A DNA stretch of 64,000 nucleotides from Liquidambar formosana (lineage: Eukaryota; Streptophyta; Magnoliopsida; Saxifragales; Altingiaceae), in NCBI GenBank assembly GCA_039720395.1, contig CM077820.1, positions 16,943,845 to 17,007,844 of the forward strand. The letters are read 5' to 3'. Below are positions 10,403 through 20,536 of this stretch, piece by piece (position 1 is the first letter of the stretch; every line of letters begins with the position of its first letter). The position numbers were made by a program, and so were the translations under genes. The notes beneath the pieces were generated by a model that was given only the letters and a program-made list of their open reading frames with translations, did no database searches and had not been told where the DNA came from.

Positions 10403-10561
10403 ATCAGTCGACTGAATACTCAATTCAGTCCACTGATTTGCTAAATCAGTCGACTGAATTGGGAATTCAGTGGACTGATTTGAGCAGAATCAAAAGATAA
10501 GAGCAGGGGACCTCTTCTGCTTAAATGAGTCGACTGATTTGGGAAATGAGTCGACTAAAAA
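10403..10561. promoter_or_regulatory. Palindrome array of the 5' LTR
   Basis: The same six CAGTCGACTG-type motifs as in the 3' LTR, all conserved, 115-285 bp upstream of the TATA box in the element's sense. Confidence 0.8.
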
Positions 10562-11032
10562 GGGCAGAAATGAACTATAATGGATATTTCACAAATTTAA
10601 ATCGATCAAGTTCATTTGTATCAACTTAGGCCTTGTTCAAGTGATGAATTAAGTTTACCCAAGGATCCTAAGGTCCATCTAGGTCAATGGAGCGATCATT
10701 TGAGCAATCAAGTACATCAAAAACCTAATAACCTCACTCATAGCTATTTAAGTATCTTCATTGATGATGCTAGCTTGGTCTTGAGTGATCGTAGGTCTTT
10801 TGCATGCTTTCTATGCTCGTATGCTTTTGTGCTTGATTATCCTTGATATCATAAGCATGTGTGCTTTGAGTTCCATGATATAGATATGCCTTTTTGCTTC
10901 ATTTGGATCCATATGCTTGAGTACCTAGCTTTGATTATAATCTTGACAAATAAACCATTAGTACTAACATCGATCCTTTGTTATCATCAAAATCTCGGAT
11001 ATGCCCTTGGTTATATAACCTTGGGGCCAACA

Positions 11033-11037
11033 GAGTT
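11033..11037. repeat. Target site duplication GAGTT, right copy
   Basis: Perfect match to 1337-1341. Confidence 0.95.
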
Positions 11038-11718
11038 ATTGCCTGAGAGGGAGAGAGAGAGGTTTTATTGAGTTCTCATGGGGTAGACTTCATTGTAAAG
11101 AAGGATATTTTTGTTAGAAAAAGGGCAATAGAAAGTTTCATCGCAAAAACTCTACAACTTGGGATTTTTTTTTTAAAGGGAATTGGACTATCAAAAAATT
11201 TAAAATTTATTTCAAATATTCCATGGATACAGAGTGGATAATAATCTTTCTTGTGAGTAGGGATTAGCAAAGCTTAACGTATTGGCACCTTTTTTATTGT
11301 TCATTTGTTTTTTAATTATAGGAGAACACATACCCACAAACACTTATCTAAAGTCAAAATGAATACATCCGCAAACCCCTCACCTTTATTAGGATAAGAC
11401 ATGTCATTAGGCCAAAAGGCCATTGACAACATGTTAGACATTTTGTTGATGGGGCCAATTAAATAAACAAATAAGACATTTTGTGGATGGTTTAAAAAAC
11501 GGAAAAAGGGTCCACACCTTATCAATGTGTTTGGATGGAAGGAAGTGGGGAGTATATAAAGGAAATGGGAGAAAGGAAACACTATCCCTTGTTTGGGAGT
11601 TTTATGAGGAGGGAAAATAAATAAATAAAAAATGGAAGAAAATTGAGGTTTTCAAAACCCCTCTAAACCTAATTTTTCTTCCCTTCCATAAGTGGGAGGA
11701 AATGGAGGGAAAGCAAAG
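11038..11718. other. Non-coding spacer
   Basis: AT-rich sequence with a GA-rich stretch at the Copia junction (11043-11062). Only short overlapping open frames are present, with no family motif. I see no gene. Confidence 0.6.
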
Positions 11719-12035
11719 AGGATGGTTATTGCTTCCACAAAAATTCCTTTGTACCCCCACTTATTTTAAACTTCTCAAGGTTTTATGAAAAATATAAAAG
11801 ATTTGCATGAAAACTAGCCTCTATCATTTTGATCAACTTTGTAAAATAAAGTTTTTCCAAAATCTATCGTTTAAGTGAACTTTTTGGCCATTTACAGTCT
11901 TTATTTCATTTACATAAATAGAGATTGTAAATGGCCAAAGAGTTCACTTAAATGATATATTTTGGAAAAACTTTATTCTAAAAATTGTTCAAAATGATGC
12001 TTTCTAGTGCATTACGTGGCTAGTTTTCATGAAAA

Positions 12036-12607
12036 AAGGCGACTATTGCCACCACAAAAATTCCTTTGCACCCTCCTTTTATTTTAAACTTCTCAAGGTT
12101 TTATGAAAAATATAAAAGGTTTTAATGAAAACTAGACACATTGTCCATTGAAAAACATCATTTTGAACTACTTTGTAGAAAAAAGTTTTTTCAAAATATA
12201 TTGTTTAAATAGATTTTTTGGCCATTTTTCCTAAAATAGTCGATAAAAATGAACAAAGAGTAAATGGTAAAAAATTCCACTTAAATTACAGATTTAAAAA
12301 AAAAAAAAAAAAAATTCTACAAAGTTGTTCAAAATGATAGGACGCTAGTTTTTATGAAAACTTTTTATATTTTTCATAAAGGGTGGTGCTAGCATGATAG
12401 ATTGTCATTGCTAAAAAGGCAAATGGGTTTTGATTCTCTTTATAAAAAAAAAATTATGGTTTATTATTTTTTGTGGTCATGATTTTACTATATATTTGGC
12501 AATGACAATCTGTCATGCAAGCATTTACCTTTCATAAAATCTTGAAAAAAGTAAAATAAGTGGGGGTGCAAAAGAATTTTTGTGGTGGCAATAACCCCCT
12601 AGCCTCT
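12036..12607. mobile_element. Middle foldback element with 9-bp target duplication
   Basis: TCATGAAAA occurs at 12027-12035 and 12608-12616, directly outside the element. Its ends are long inverted repeats sharing TATTGCCACCACAAAAATTC and continuing toward the centre through the AAATAAGTGGGGGTGCAAA region. A 9-bp duplication, long terminal inverted repeats and no coding capacity suggest a Mutator-type non-autonomous element. It sits inside the outer element of the same family. Confidence 0.75.
12381..12529. mobile_element. Inner 149-bp MITE with 9-bp target duplication
   Basis: TTTCATAAA at 12372-12380 is repeated at 12530-12538. The ends are inverted repeats of about 30 bp: GGTGGTGCTAGCATGATAGA on the left and the complement of AATGACAATCTGTCATGCAA on the right. 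It is unrelated in sequence to the element it interrupts. The 9-bp duplication suggests a Mutator-derived MITE. Confidence 0.8.
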
Positions 12608-12785
12608 TCATGAAAACCTTCTATATTTTTCATAAAACCTTAAAACTTTAAAATAAGCAAGGGCTGCTGAGGAATTTTGGTGGTGGTAATAGCCACCCCC
12701 AAATGTGTTTAAAGATACTTTCATAATGCCTATTTTGCCCATCTAGTAACATAGCAGATATTGAAAATAACCTTGACTCCCAACT

Positions 12786-13000
12786 AGGGATGTCAACGGG
12801 GCAGGTTTGGGATGAGGAGCCTCTTCTCAACCCCAACCCTAATGGGAATTATCCAGTCCTGACCCCGTCTCAAACCCACTTTGGGTTTGATATCAAATTC
12901 CCATTTTCATCTCAATTAAATTTGAAAATCCCATTCCTATCCCCTCTTGTCCCATTTATACTTGGCTAGATGAGATAGAGTGGGATGAGATGGAAAACCC
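12786..13000. repeat. Interspersed GGGATGTCAACGGGGC-type repeat, copy 1
   Basis: This stretch is rich in GGGTTTGGGATG, CAACCCCAACCCTAATGGG and CTCAAACCC words that recur in a similar stretch at about 16395-16600. It is non-coding. It is probably a short dispersed repeat or decayed non-autonomous transposon; the class is uncertain. Confidence 0.45.
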
Positions 13001-13235
13001 ATTACGTTGAGTAATCTAGATTTGATATTTTAAAAAAATGTGAGATAATCCTTTTAATTTTCAGCATTCACAATAAGAAATTTTCAAAATTTGCTAATTA
13101 AATTCATTAAACCACTTTCAATTAAAAAATTTCTTAAAAGCCCTAAATAAATATTAATAAAATATATCGTAACAACTAAAAAGTAGTCACATCATAACAA
13201 TTATATATATGTATATGTATATCTATTCTATATCT

Positions 13236-13382
13236 ATACTACTTATAAAAGTCTGTAAAGTAGAAAAACTTGTGATTCACTTATTTACTCTCACTTAATT
13301 TTATATTGACAATCTTAGCCTTATTCATTAATTAAAAGGGAAAATGTCCAAATTACTTTAAACAACTTAATCTCTTTCGTGA
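13236..13382. repeat. 147-bp tandem duplication, first unit
   Basis: The sequence from ATACTACTTATAAAAGTC (13236) is repeated from 13383. The second unit is interrupted at 13470 by the solo LTR and resumes at 14957, continuing to about 15026. The uninterrupted first unit therefore shows the LTR's empty site. Confidence 0.85.
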
Positions 13383-13465
13383 ATACTACTTATAAAAGTC
13401 CGTAAAGTAGAAAAACTTTTGATTCACTTATTTACTCTCACTTAATTTTATATTAACAATCTTAC

Positions 13466-13470
13466 CCTTA
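13466..13470. repeat. Target site duplication CCTTA of the solo LTR
   Basis: CCTTA at 13466-13470 is repeated at 14957-14961, directly outside the LTR. Confidence 0.9.
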
Positions 13471-14956
13471 TGTTGTCCCAAATATATAACGCTAAAGGGG
13501 GGGGGGGGGTGAATAGGGTTTATGGCCAAATTAAAAACTAATTACAAACTCAAAATCAAATTATTGCAAGTGAGAATAAATACAAGAACAAGCAATAATA
13601 AAGAGATTAAAAAGAAGAGAATGCAAATGATGTTAACGAGGTTCGGCTTCTTGCCTACGTCTTCACCTCAAGAGCTCGCTTGAGGATTCACTAATCCACT
13701 ATCACTCTCCTTCAAGGTGGAGCAGCAAATCTTTACAATCTAAGTGTTCTTCACTAACACTTATACAAGAACACTCCTCAAGTGCTTACAATTTGAGGGT
13801 TCACACAACCCTTTGATATAAGATGAATAGAATTTGTTTTTGTGCTAATTAATAAAGCTCTTTCAAAAGAGTAAATACACAGTAATTGAATGCACATTCA
13901 GCTATTGATTGAATCTCAATGAATGCTTACAAGTGAAATTAGAGCTTGTCATGAATGATCTTGTTTGTAACTCAATGAATACTCATAAATGAGTTTAACC
14001 CTTGTACACATAGCCCAAGAGGTCAATATGACCGTTCTGTAACAATAAATGCCGGGAAAGATGATTTGGGGGGCATTTAATGCTCAAAAGACCGTTTGAA
14101 AAACTAGTCGTTATGTGTCAGTCTCGAGATATTCAAACGTCTGAAATCCATTTAAGACGTTTGATTCTGTTTAAGATGTCTGATTCAGGCATCTTAAAAA
14201 ACCAGAAGGCTGTTTTCTATAGGAGTTCTTCGAGATCACCGTTCACGAGGATTCAAACGTTTTAAACTCATTTCAGACGTCTTAAACATCTTTACACGTC
14301 TTAAAAAAACAAAGAAGATGTAATTAATTATGGTTTTTTACATTTCAGACGTTTTTAGCCAATTTCAGACGTCTTAAACTCTGATTCAGACTTCTTAGTC
14401 AGACATCTTAAAAAATTAGAGAAGGTGTAATTTGGGCCTCATACTTCAGATGTCTTAAATCTCAATTCAGACATCTTAATTTTGATTCAGACGTCTTAAA
14501 TAATATTTCAGACATTTTAATCAGATTTCAGACGTCTTAAATATCTTTAAAACGTCTTAATTAAAGCTTTGCAGTGAAAACTGAAATAAAAGAGTTTAAG
14601 ATTTGATTTTCAATGGATCACTTCCATGAGTCAAGAGACTTTAAACATAATTGATTTTGTTCATTTTAAGTGTTACCAAGTTAATGCATGAACCTAAAGC
14701 CTTTAAATCACAAATGATCATTAAATGGGATCGATCTTACATCAAATCCTATATGACTTCACTTGCTCTTCTTTTTTGCTTTAATGTCAATTCTTTTTGA
14801 TGTCCATACATGCGCCATGCTTTTGTTGAGTCAAGTGATTCACTGTAACTTTGATTTCACCTGTCTTAAGCTTAATTTGAAATCATTAGAACTTAAGACT
14901 TTTTTATGCATTGTTATCATCAAAATCTAATGGTATTAAAACCATTTGGGCCAACA
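13471..14956 (-). mobile_element. Solo LTR of a related Copia family (1486 bp)
   Basis: It starts TGTTGTCCCA and ends GGGCCAACA like the complete element's LTR, and is flanked by CCTTA. It shares blocks with that LTR (GGTGAATAGGG, CAAGAGCTCGCTTGAGGATT, TATGACCGTT, AATAAATGCCGGGAAAG, GGCATTTAATGC) but is clearly diverged. No internal region remains, so it arose by LTR-LTR recombination. It carries a long G-run at about 13497-13510 and its own palindrome array. Confidence 0.9.
14131..14560. promoter_or_regulatory. Array of TTCAGACGTCTTAAA-type motifs in the solo LTR
   Basis: Roughly 16-18 copies of a motif centred on the palindrome AGACGTCT, many as TTCAGACGTCTTAAA with one or two changes, spaced about 15-40 bp over 430 bp. 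It occupies the place where the complete Copia LTR has its CAGTCGACTG array: both follow the shared GGCATTTAATGC ... AAAACTAG block. GACGTC is a classical core for plant bZIP factors. Binding here is untested. Confidence 0.75.
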
Positions 14957-15026
14957 CCTTATTCATTAATTAAAAGGGAAAATGTCCAAATTACTTTAAA
15001 CAACTTAAATCTTTTTCGTGAAAAGG

Positions 15027-16394
15027 GGGAAAAAGAGGAAACCTTCCAACGTTTTATTGAGTTTGTTCTTCCTCCAAAATCCAAAGACTTTGCATTTTCG
15101 ATACAAATATTGAGTTTGTTCTGATCCACTCTTCTTTCGTTAGTAGTAAGGACTTGGTATTGAAATATTCTATTTCAAACTACATCTAATGCTGAAATAA
15201 TGTTTTATCTAATTGTGTGAATTGAGATTTGTTTTTATGTTAGACTCTCATGTAAATAGATTTGATGCCCTTGTTGCTCTCTTTGTATCGCAATTTTTTT
15301 CTTCAAATTTCATTATGGCAAAATAATATTTTCTTTATTATTATTATTATTATTTGTCAAACTGCCTTGATAAGGCTCCAGGCCAGAGGGTAAGGGAACT
15401 AATAGGCAAGCTCATATTTATTAGATATTAAGGATTCTACCAATGTTAGAAGAACGGATTCATTTGAGTATTTTGACTTAATTATGATTTTAGGTTTTTG
15501 TAGACTTATCACCACATGTTTGTTAAAACGCCTCATAGAAACTAATTATAGAAACTGATCATAATAGAAACTGATAATGTTGGATTCGTCGGCCTGTATT
15601 TGAGTCAATTGGTAAGCAAATGCTTTTTATGGGATTCCTGAGGATTTAGGCATATGAGCTGATTTGGACATGGCTGCTAATGTCAAATGACTACCATTTG
15701 GTGGGTTGTTTTGTTCCTTAAATTTTTTATGCCATGTACGTACTTGAAGCAAACTCAATGCTGTGAATTAATGCATATATATGGGTCTCTCTTCTTGTTG
15801 TGTAGGTTTGGAGCTGGGTTGGGTGTTTAAGATCTATTTATTGCATTCATCAGTAAGCATGTATAGAGCCGTGGATACTACTCACTATTGCATTATATTA
15901 TCTAGGACCTAGGATGTGTTTGGGAATTTGAAAATTTTGGCAAGCAGATTTTGAATTTGGTTGAATTTAGCATGCTACTGTCCAGTGGTTGACTAAATGT
16001 GTTATTTAGACAATTTTATTTTGCCTATCCTTGGCTCAAGCGGGTGAGTCAAACTTGGTTTGAATGATATTTGGGTACTCCATTTTTCCTGAACGGTCAT
16101 TTTTCTTCTTAAAAGTTAATGTAGCTCAATAGCCATCATATTTCTTATATTTATTTCTTATAGTACAATAATAAACAAATTTGTTCACCCAAATAATAAT
16201 AATATTAATATAATTATAAACATATTTGACATGAAGGCATACATATCATGAGGATCATTTAGTTTTGCTAGGAATTAATAGGTGAAAAAGTAATTAAAGG
16301 TTTTAAGTACATTTTTACTTCTACACTAATGCCTGAGTGTGATCTTTCAAGAAGTACGACTCAAAATACTTGCATCTACTTGTTCAATAAAAAG
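15027..16394. other. Non-coding spacer
   Basis: AT-rich sequence without a recognisable gene, repeat family or structured element. Short simple repeats are present (TTATTATTATTATT near 15340). Only short random frames occur. Confidence 0.55.
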
Positions 16395-16600
16395 TAAGAA
16401 CTTAATCGGGGTGGGTTTGGGACGGGTTTTTAAAGAACATCCCAACGCCACCCCAAATCCTAATGGGTTTTTTAAAAATTCCCCAAACCCATCTCACTGA
16501 GCTCACTAAATAGTGTCTCAAACCCTTTCCAATAAGAGCGGGATGGGGTGGGGTCCCAAAAAAATGCATCCTATTAGCATCCCTACTCCCAACCCATATG
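16395..16600. repeat. Interspersed GGGTTTGGGA-type repeat, copy 2
   Basis: It shares the GGGTTTGGGACGGG, CCTAATGGG and CTCAAACCC vocabulary with 12786-13000 and ends near AGCATCCCTA, the complement of a TAGGGATG start. It is non-coding and followed by a TA microsatellite (16601-16627). Confidence 0.45.
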
Positions 16601-16689
16601 ATGATATATATATATATATATATATATCCCAATTTGCTAAGGGTATATTGGTAAATGTTCATTTAATAAATTACTCTGTATTTATTGAT

Positions 16690-17265
16690 GTTAGTTATGA
16701 TGTTAGATTCAAAGGTGGGGTTTTTTGGAACGGCGCTATTCATTGGATAAACACTCGGGCGATTTCGTTGTGCTTTGATGTCGAACAAGAGCGTGCTCGA
16801 GAAATGCCAATGCCCCCGATTCCTGATAGGTTGGATGATGAATGGAGGGTTGGGTACTTTGGGGAGTCTCGAGGCCATTTACATTTTGTTGGGATCTATA
16901 GTTCTTACATTGGACAGTTTGATGTTTATGAGATGAAGCGAGACAACTCCGGATGGTTTGTAAAGTATTGTGTTAACCTTGACACGGTCAAGAATGCATT
17001 TCCAGAGGTCACTTGGAGCTATCCTAACCGACCACGCTTGCATTTCAATGAATTTGCTATACTTTGTCTTCTTCGGGGAGAAACTGATCAGGAAGAGTCA
17101 TGTCTGGTGCTGCACATGCCTAGTATGGCCATACGTTACAATCTTAAGGATAAGAATTTCAAGAAACTTTGTGATTTGGCTCCTGCTCGTGTTAATATTA
17201 TGGTTTCTTCAGCATTCGGTTGGTCCTCTGCTTATCAATATTTTGAAAGCCTTTCTAATGTTTGA
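16690..17265 (+). pseudogene. F-box gene fragment A, C-terminal half (At5g07610-like)
   Basis: The translated part begins near FKGGVFWNGAIHW and runs through YFGESRGHLHF, VYEMKRDNSGWFVKYCVNLD and KLCDLAPAR to a stop at 17265. This is the F-box-associated C-terminal domain of the same family as copies B, C and D, which would normally recruit substrates to an SCF ubiquitin ligase. The F-box and the first half of the domain are missing. The upstream sequence is a dispersed repeat and a TA tract, so the 5' end was lost. It lies on the opposite strand from the other copies. The remaining frame is open, so the loss may be fairly recent. Confidence 0.8.
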
Positions 17266-17269
17266 GGCC

Positions 17270-17534
17270 TAATGATTATACGAAAAATATATATAGTACA
17301 TACAGAACCAAATTTGATAAGTGGAATTTCGGATAGAATCTCTTTACTATGTCAGATTTATCTCTTCCAAGTTTTGTTTTCAATAGTCTTTGCTGGGAAT
17401 GTGCTTAAATTGTTACCTTGTTTTTTTTCCCCTAAATAATATGATGATGCGATAAATTTCTTCTTTGTATTGTTCTCCTAGGATTTGGTGGAAATATAGG
17501 CGTGCTTGCTAATAGGTCCAAGCATTGCCACAGG
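17270..17534. other. Non-coding spacer
   Basis: 3' flank of F-box fragment A up to the LINE target duplication. Nothing recognisable. Confidence 0.5.
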
Positions 17535-17547
17535 TAGGATCACTGGG
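17535..17547. repeat. LINE target duplication TAGGATCACTGGG, left
   Basis: This 13-mer is repeated exactly at 18466-18478, right after an A-rich tail. It marks a target-primed insertion. Confidence 0.88.
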
Positions 17548-18465
17548 ATCATATCCTCAGAGGGTGTGATTATGCCAAGGAATTTTGGTCTGCCATTAGT
17601 CCTAATATACAGCGCCAACCTACTATTCCTCTTGGCTTGGGAAGTGGACTCTACAAAATGTGGTTTGTCCTAGTCAGGTGAGTGATGATGAAACCTTACC
17701 TTTCAAAGTCCTGTTTCCCTTCGCATGTTGGGTCCTTTGGAATAATAGAAATAAGTTTGTGTTTGAGCAAACTATGTTAATGCCTGTGGATGACTGCGTG
17801 GCCATGAAAGCCAAAACCACTGAGTATTATCATGTCTCTGGGAAATTCAAAACCCCAAGTGGAACCAAACAGGTCATGGTCAAATGGGAATCGCCAACAG
17901 ACCATTTCTTTAAGCTGAGCACTGATGGATCAGCTATTGGAAATCCGAGGAAGGCAAGTACGTGCTGGAGGTCTCTTACGGGACTGCCATGGTAATTGGG
18001 TGAAAGGATTTACACAGAAACTTGGGGTTAATTCTAGCATTGAGGCAGAGATGTGGGCCTTGCGGGACAGTCTTGAACTAGCTGTTCAATGCAACATTAG
18101 CAATCTATGCATTGATATGGATGCTAGTGAAGCTGTGGAATTGCTTAAATCTGACATTTCTCAAGCTCACCCTTTGAGCTCGCTCATTTTTTATTGTAGG
18201 TGGCTAATGGGCAGATTTCAAGAGACCAGGATACACCATGTGTTCCGTGAAGCCAACAAATGTGTTGATGTTTTAGCCTTAAAGGGAATGCTTTTTGGTT
18301 ATGAATGTAATATTTTGGATAATCCCCCATGTTGGGTGGCTAAACAGCTTGATGTTGATGCTGATGCTAAGGGTGTCTCTTATACCCATACTGTATTGGA
18401 CCCCTTGAGTTAACTGCTATAAATTTTCCTTTTAACCAAAAAAAAAAAAAGAAAAGAAAAAAAGA
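17548..18465 (+). mobile_element. 5'-truncated L1-type LINE with RNase H
   Basis: A 918-bp insertion between 13-bp duplications. It contains only the 3' end of a LINE ORF2 and an A-rich tail at 18438-18463. Severe 5' truncation, a 3' A-tail and a target duplication are the hallmarks of target-primed reverse transcription. Confidence 0.85.
17660..18413 (+). pseudogene. LINE ORF2 3' end: RNase H-like domain, frameshifted
   Basis: The first frame (17660 on) gives CWVLWNNRNKFVFEQ, typical of the region after RT in plant L1 elements, then KLSTDGSAIGNPRKAS with the first acidic residue of the RNase H domain. The frame then shifts near 17950 and continues as GGLLRDCHGNWVKGF, IEAEMWALRDSLELA, CIDMDASEAVELL and VFREANKCVDVLA to 18413. 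These are the remaining RNase H motifs (E, D and the HxxREAN-like end). Domain order and motifs match the RVT_3 RNase H of plant LINEs. It is dead through truncation and the shift. Confidence 0.85.
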
Positions 18466-18901
18466 TAGGATCACTGGGTACCTGGTTTAGCCAGTGCTTT
18501 GAATAATGTACTATTAGCTTCAATCTGTGCGATATTTCATTTCTTTCTCGATTCGAATTGGCATGCTGTGTAGATTCTTAAAATGGATTTTATTTTTATA
18601 AGTTCTCTGCTATGCAGTCATTGCTTGTTATATCGTAGGGGGAACTTAATTACTCTTGTTATATGCTAGGGTGAGGTGATCTTTCTGTTTGTTGAGGCTT
18701 AATTTTATTCGCCATTTTATTTTATATGTCAAACTTTTTTTTTTATCAGCAATTTTATATGTTAAACTACCCCTCGAATGGATCATGCATTTGGTCATAT
18801 GTGTACTTTTGAGCGTATCTAGCACAATATTTATTCACATTTTACAGAAATATATGGCCCAATAAACTTAAATCAAAGTGCTTCTAATTTTTATTTATTT
18901 A

Positions 18902-19112
18902 AAGCATCTCCAACGGAGGTAGCAAATCTGGTTTTCACTAGATTTGGAGAGAGCGAGAGAGAGAGAGAGAGAGAGAGAGAGGTAGCAAATGTACTTTTAT
19001 CAATAATAAAAGGGGAGGGGGTATTGACCTCTGATTTGTCTAAAGTAGCAAAATTTAAAAGAAAGATTAAATAATATTAATATAATTATGCCTGTTACTT
19101 CCCTTGGAGAGC
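18902..19112. mobile_element. Possible MITE with GCATCTCCAAC end
   Basis: The left end GCATCTCCAACGGAGGTAGC (from 18904) is roughly complementary to the right end, GTTACTTCCCTTGGAGAGC. GCATCTCCAAC is a common plant MITE terminus. A GA microsatellite (18949-18981) lies inside. No clear target duplication is seen, so this stays tentative. Confidence 0.35.
18949..18981. repeat. GA microsatellite
   Basis: About sixteen GA/AG units with one C interruption. Confidence 0.9.
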
Positions 19113-19194
19113 ACATCTCAAAGTGAGGTGGCAAAATGCCACATGGGGTAGCAAATGACACTTTTGTTGGCTTGAAAAGATCCAAGGATTGTGT

Positions 19195-20523
19195 TGTTCT
19201 GTTGGAATGGATATACCCTTCACTAAACTTTAGCACTCCGCCTACACTAGGTTGCATAAGAGCAATCCATGAAACTAAACTAGCTTTGCTTGTTGTTTTG
19301 AAAAGATAATATTGTTGAGAGGATCATGGGTAAGATCACTGGTAGCTGCAAACAAAAATCTGCTTGGTACCTGGTCGTGACAATTCCAAGAAGACAGGAA
19401 GAGTCTGTGGAGGTAATTAATTTCTTCCAAGTATGGTTTTCCCCAAGAGGCCAGACGACCAATAAGTGACCAGCCCACATATATGATTGCGGCCTGTCGA
19501 AAGGCATTTCCAAAAAGTAAGGTTTGTTTGAAGCAAAATTGTAGGGTGGATGTATGTAATGGAGAATCATTGAGATTTAGCTCGACCTTTAGTTCACGTA
19601 TAGGATTCCAAGTGAGTTTTCCCCTTTGATTTCTCTTGAGGTTGGTTTCCTGTGTAGCCCAATTAAAGATCGAGTGGAAATTTCGACCAGTAAGGTTTGT
19701 TTGGTCCCCTGTTTCTAATAGTAAGCTGCAATAGCTTCTCGCTTTGCTATATGAGAAGTGTTGAATTCGGAGTTGTCAAATAAAAGACTACAGGCTCCAA
19801 TAAACTTAGGATTTTCTCTTCTCTATCAGTCCTTTCACAATCAAAATCTTGCTCAGGTCAAGGAAGTTTTCCAATAGGAGATGTTTAGAGCCATGAAATA
19901 CCATCAAAAGTCTCTATTCTGTTTGGTTTGTTATGCAGCCTTCGACAAGCGTTGGTGCATCATCTTATTACCAGGACTTATTCTTTGCCCATTTTTTGGT
20001 GTGAGGCACATTTTGATTTTATGAATCACATTTTAATTTATTGCAGTTTATGAATACATGATGGGTTCAACCCATTCGGTTGAGAGAGGTACCGGCTGTT
20101 TTCTCTCACTGTTGAAGAGTTTTTGCCCTCTTGATATCTAAAGGCTTGCAGAAAAATAGGTAAAGAATCTATAAAGAACAATTTTGTATGTGCTTTTTTC
20201 CCTGTCAGTTCATAAGAAAAGTAATAGCATAATTTCATTGGGAGAAAAACTTATATGTAACTTTTACACAATTGATGTGGTGTTACAAGCCAATGTGAGT
20301 GGAGAAAAGTGAGATTGCCAGAATATTTTTTGGTCCCATAATCCCATTTTACTCCACTCCCATCGACCCGTGACATCACGTAGCCGTATCCCAATAAAAT
20401 GGAAGACTCACTCACTGGAGGAGGGTTCTAAGAGGGTTATTCATTTACTTGTTTTTTCGATCTCCTCATTAGTCAAGGATTTATAAAGGGTTCTATCTAG
20501 TGTTTTAATGTCTTTTAAAATTA
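19195..20523. repeat. Intergenic segmental duplication, copy 1
   Basis: This block shares long diverged matches, in the same order, with 36255-37700. Examples are GAGAGGATCATGGGTAAGAT, TTGTTTGGTCCCCTGTTTCT, AAGTAAGCTGCAATAGCTTC and GATTTATAAAGGGTTC. After the LINE at 20537-24448 the match resumes (24462 on versus about 37688 on). It is the downstream flank of the duplicated F-box unit. Short open frames on minus (19275-19570) are not recognisable as genes. Confidence 0.75.
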
Positions 20524-20536
20524 ACATGGTTGGAGC
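20524..20536. repeat. LINE target duplication ACATGGTTGGAGC, left
   Basis: Exact 13-mer repeated at 24449-24461 after the A-rich tail. Confidence 0.88.

Larger units (their letters stand above)
1342..11032 (-). mobile_element. Complete SIRE/Maximus-like Ty1-Copia retrotransposon
   Basis: This 9691-bp element runs on the minus strand. Its parts in transcription order are: 5' LTR (9754-11032), initiator-Met PBS (9739-9751), gag (7967-9697), protease-integrase-RT-RNase H (4813-7950), an env-like ORF3 (2943-4367), PPT (2621-2634) and 3' LTR (1342-2620). GAGTT flanks both ends. Gag before pol, integrase before RT, and a third ORF between pol and the 3' LTR match the SIRE/Maximus lineage of plant Copia elements. 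The LTRs are equal in length and differ at about ten positions by eye, so the insertion is recent. Gag and pol are in different frames and ORF3 has one internal stop, so the copy may not be autonomous. Confidence 0.95.
9754..11032 (-). repeat. Copia 5' LTR (1279 bp)
   Basis: It is nearly identical to the 3' LTR (about ten substitutions by eye, no net length change). It carries the same TATA box (10277-10288) and palindrome array (10403-10561). Being the 5' LTR, its U3 should drive the genomic RNA toward decreasing coordinates. Confidence 0.95.
11719..12700. mobile_element. Outer foldback (MITE-like) element, interrupted by a second copy
   Basis: The left end (GGTTATTGCTTCCACAAAAA from 11724) and the right end (to about 12700) are inverted copies of one another. 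Internal arms at 11843-11899 and 11926-11977 form a near-perfect hairpin. The element is non-coding. It is interrupted at 12035/12608 by a related element. Ends are placed to within a few bases because no clear target duplication is seen. Confidence 0.65.

Noticed and set aside
14131..14560. CRISPR-like array reading of the regularly repeated motif
   Set aside because: The motif is only about 15 bp, variable, irregularly spaced, inside an LTR of a plant element. There are no spacers of constant length and no cas genes.
16601..16627. TA tract as a meaningful boundary element
   Set aside because: A plain TA microsatellite of a kind repeated at 25141, 25760 and 57460. No function can be inferred.
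19275..19570. Overlapping minus-strand frames of 67 and 96 codons
   Set aside because: No family recognised. The duplicated copy near 36300 does not keep either frame open, which argues against coding.
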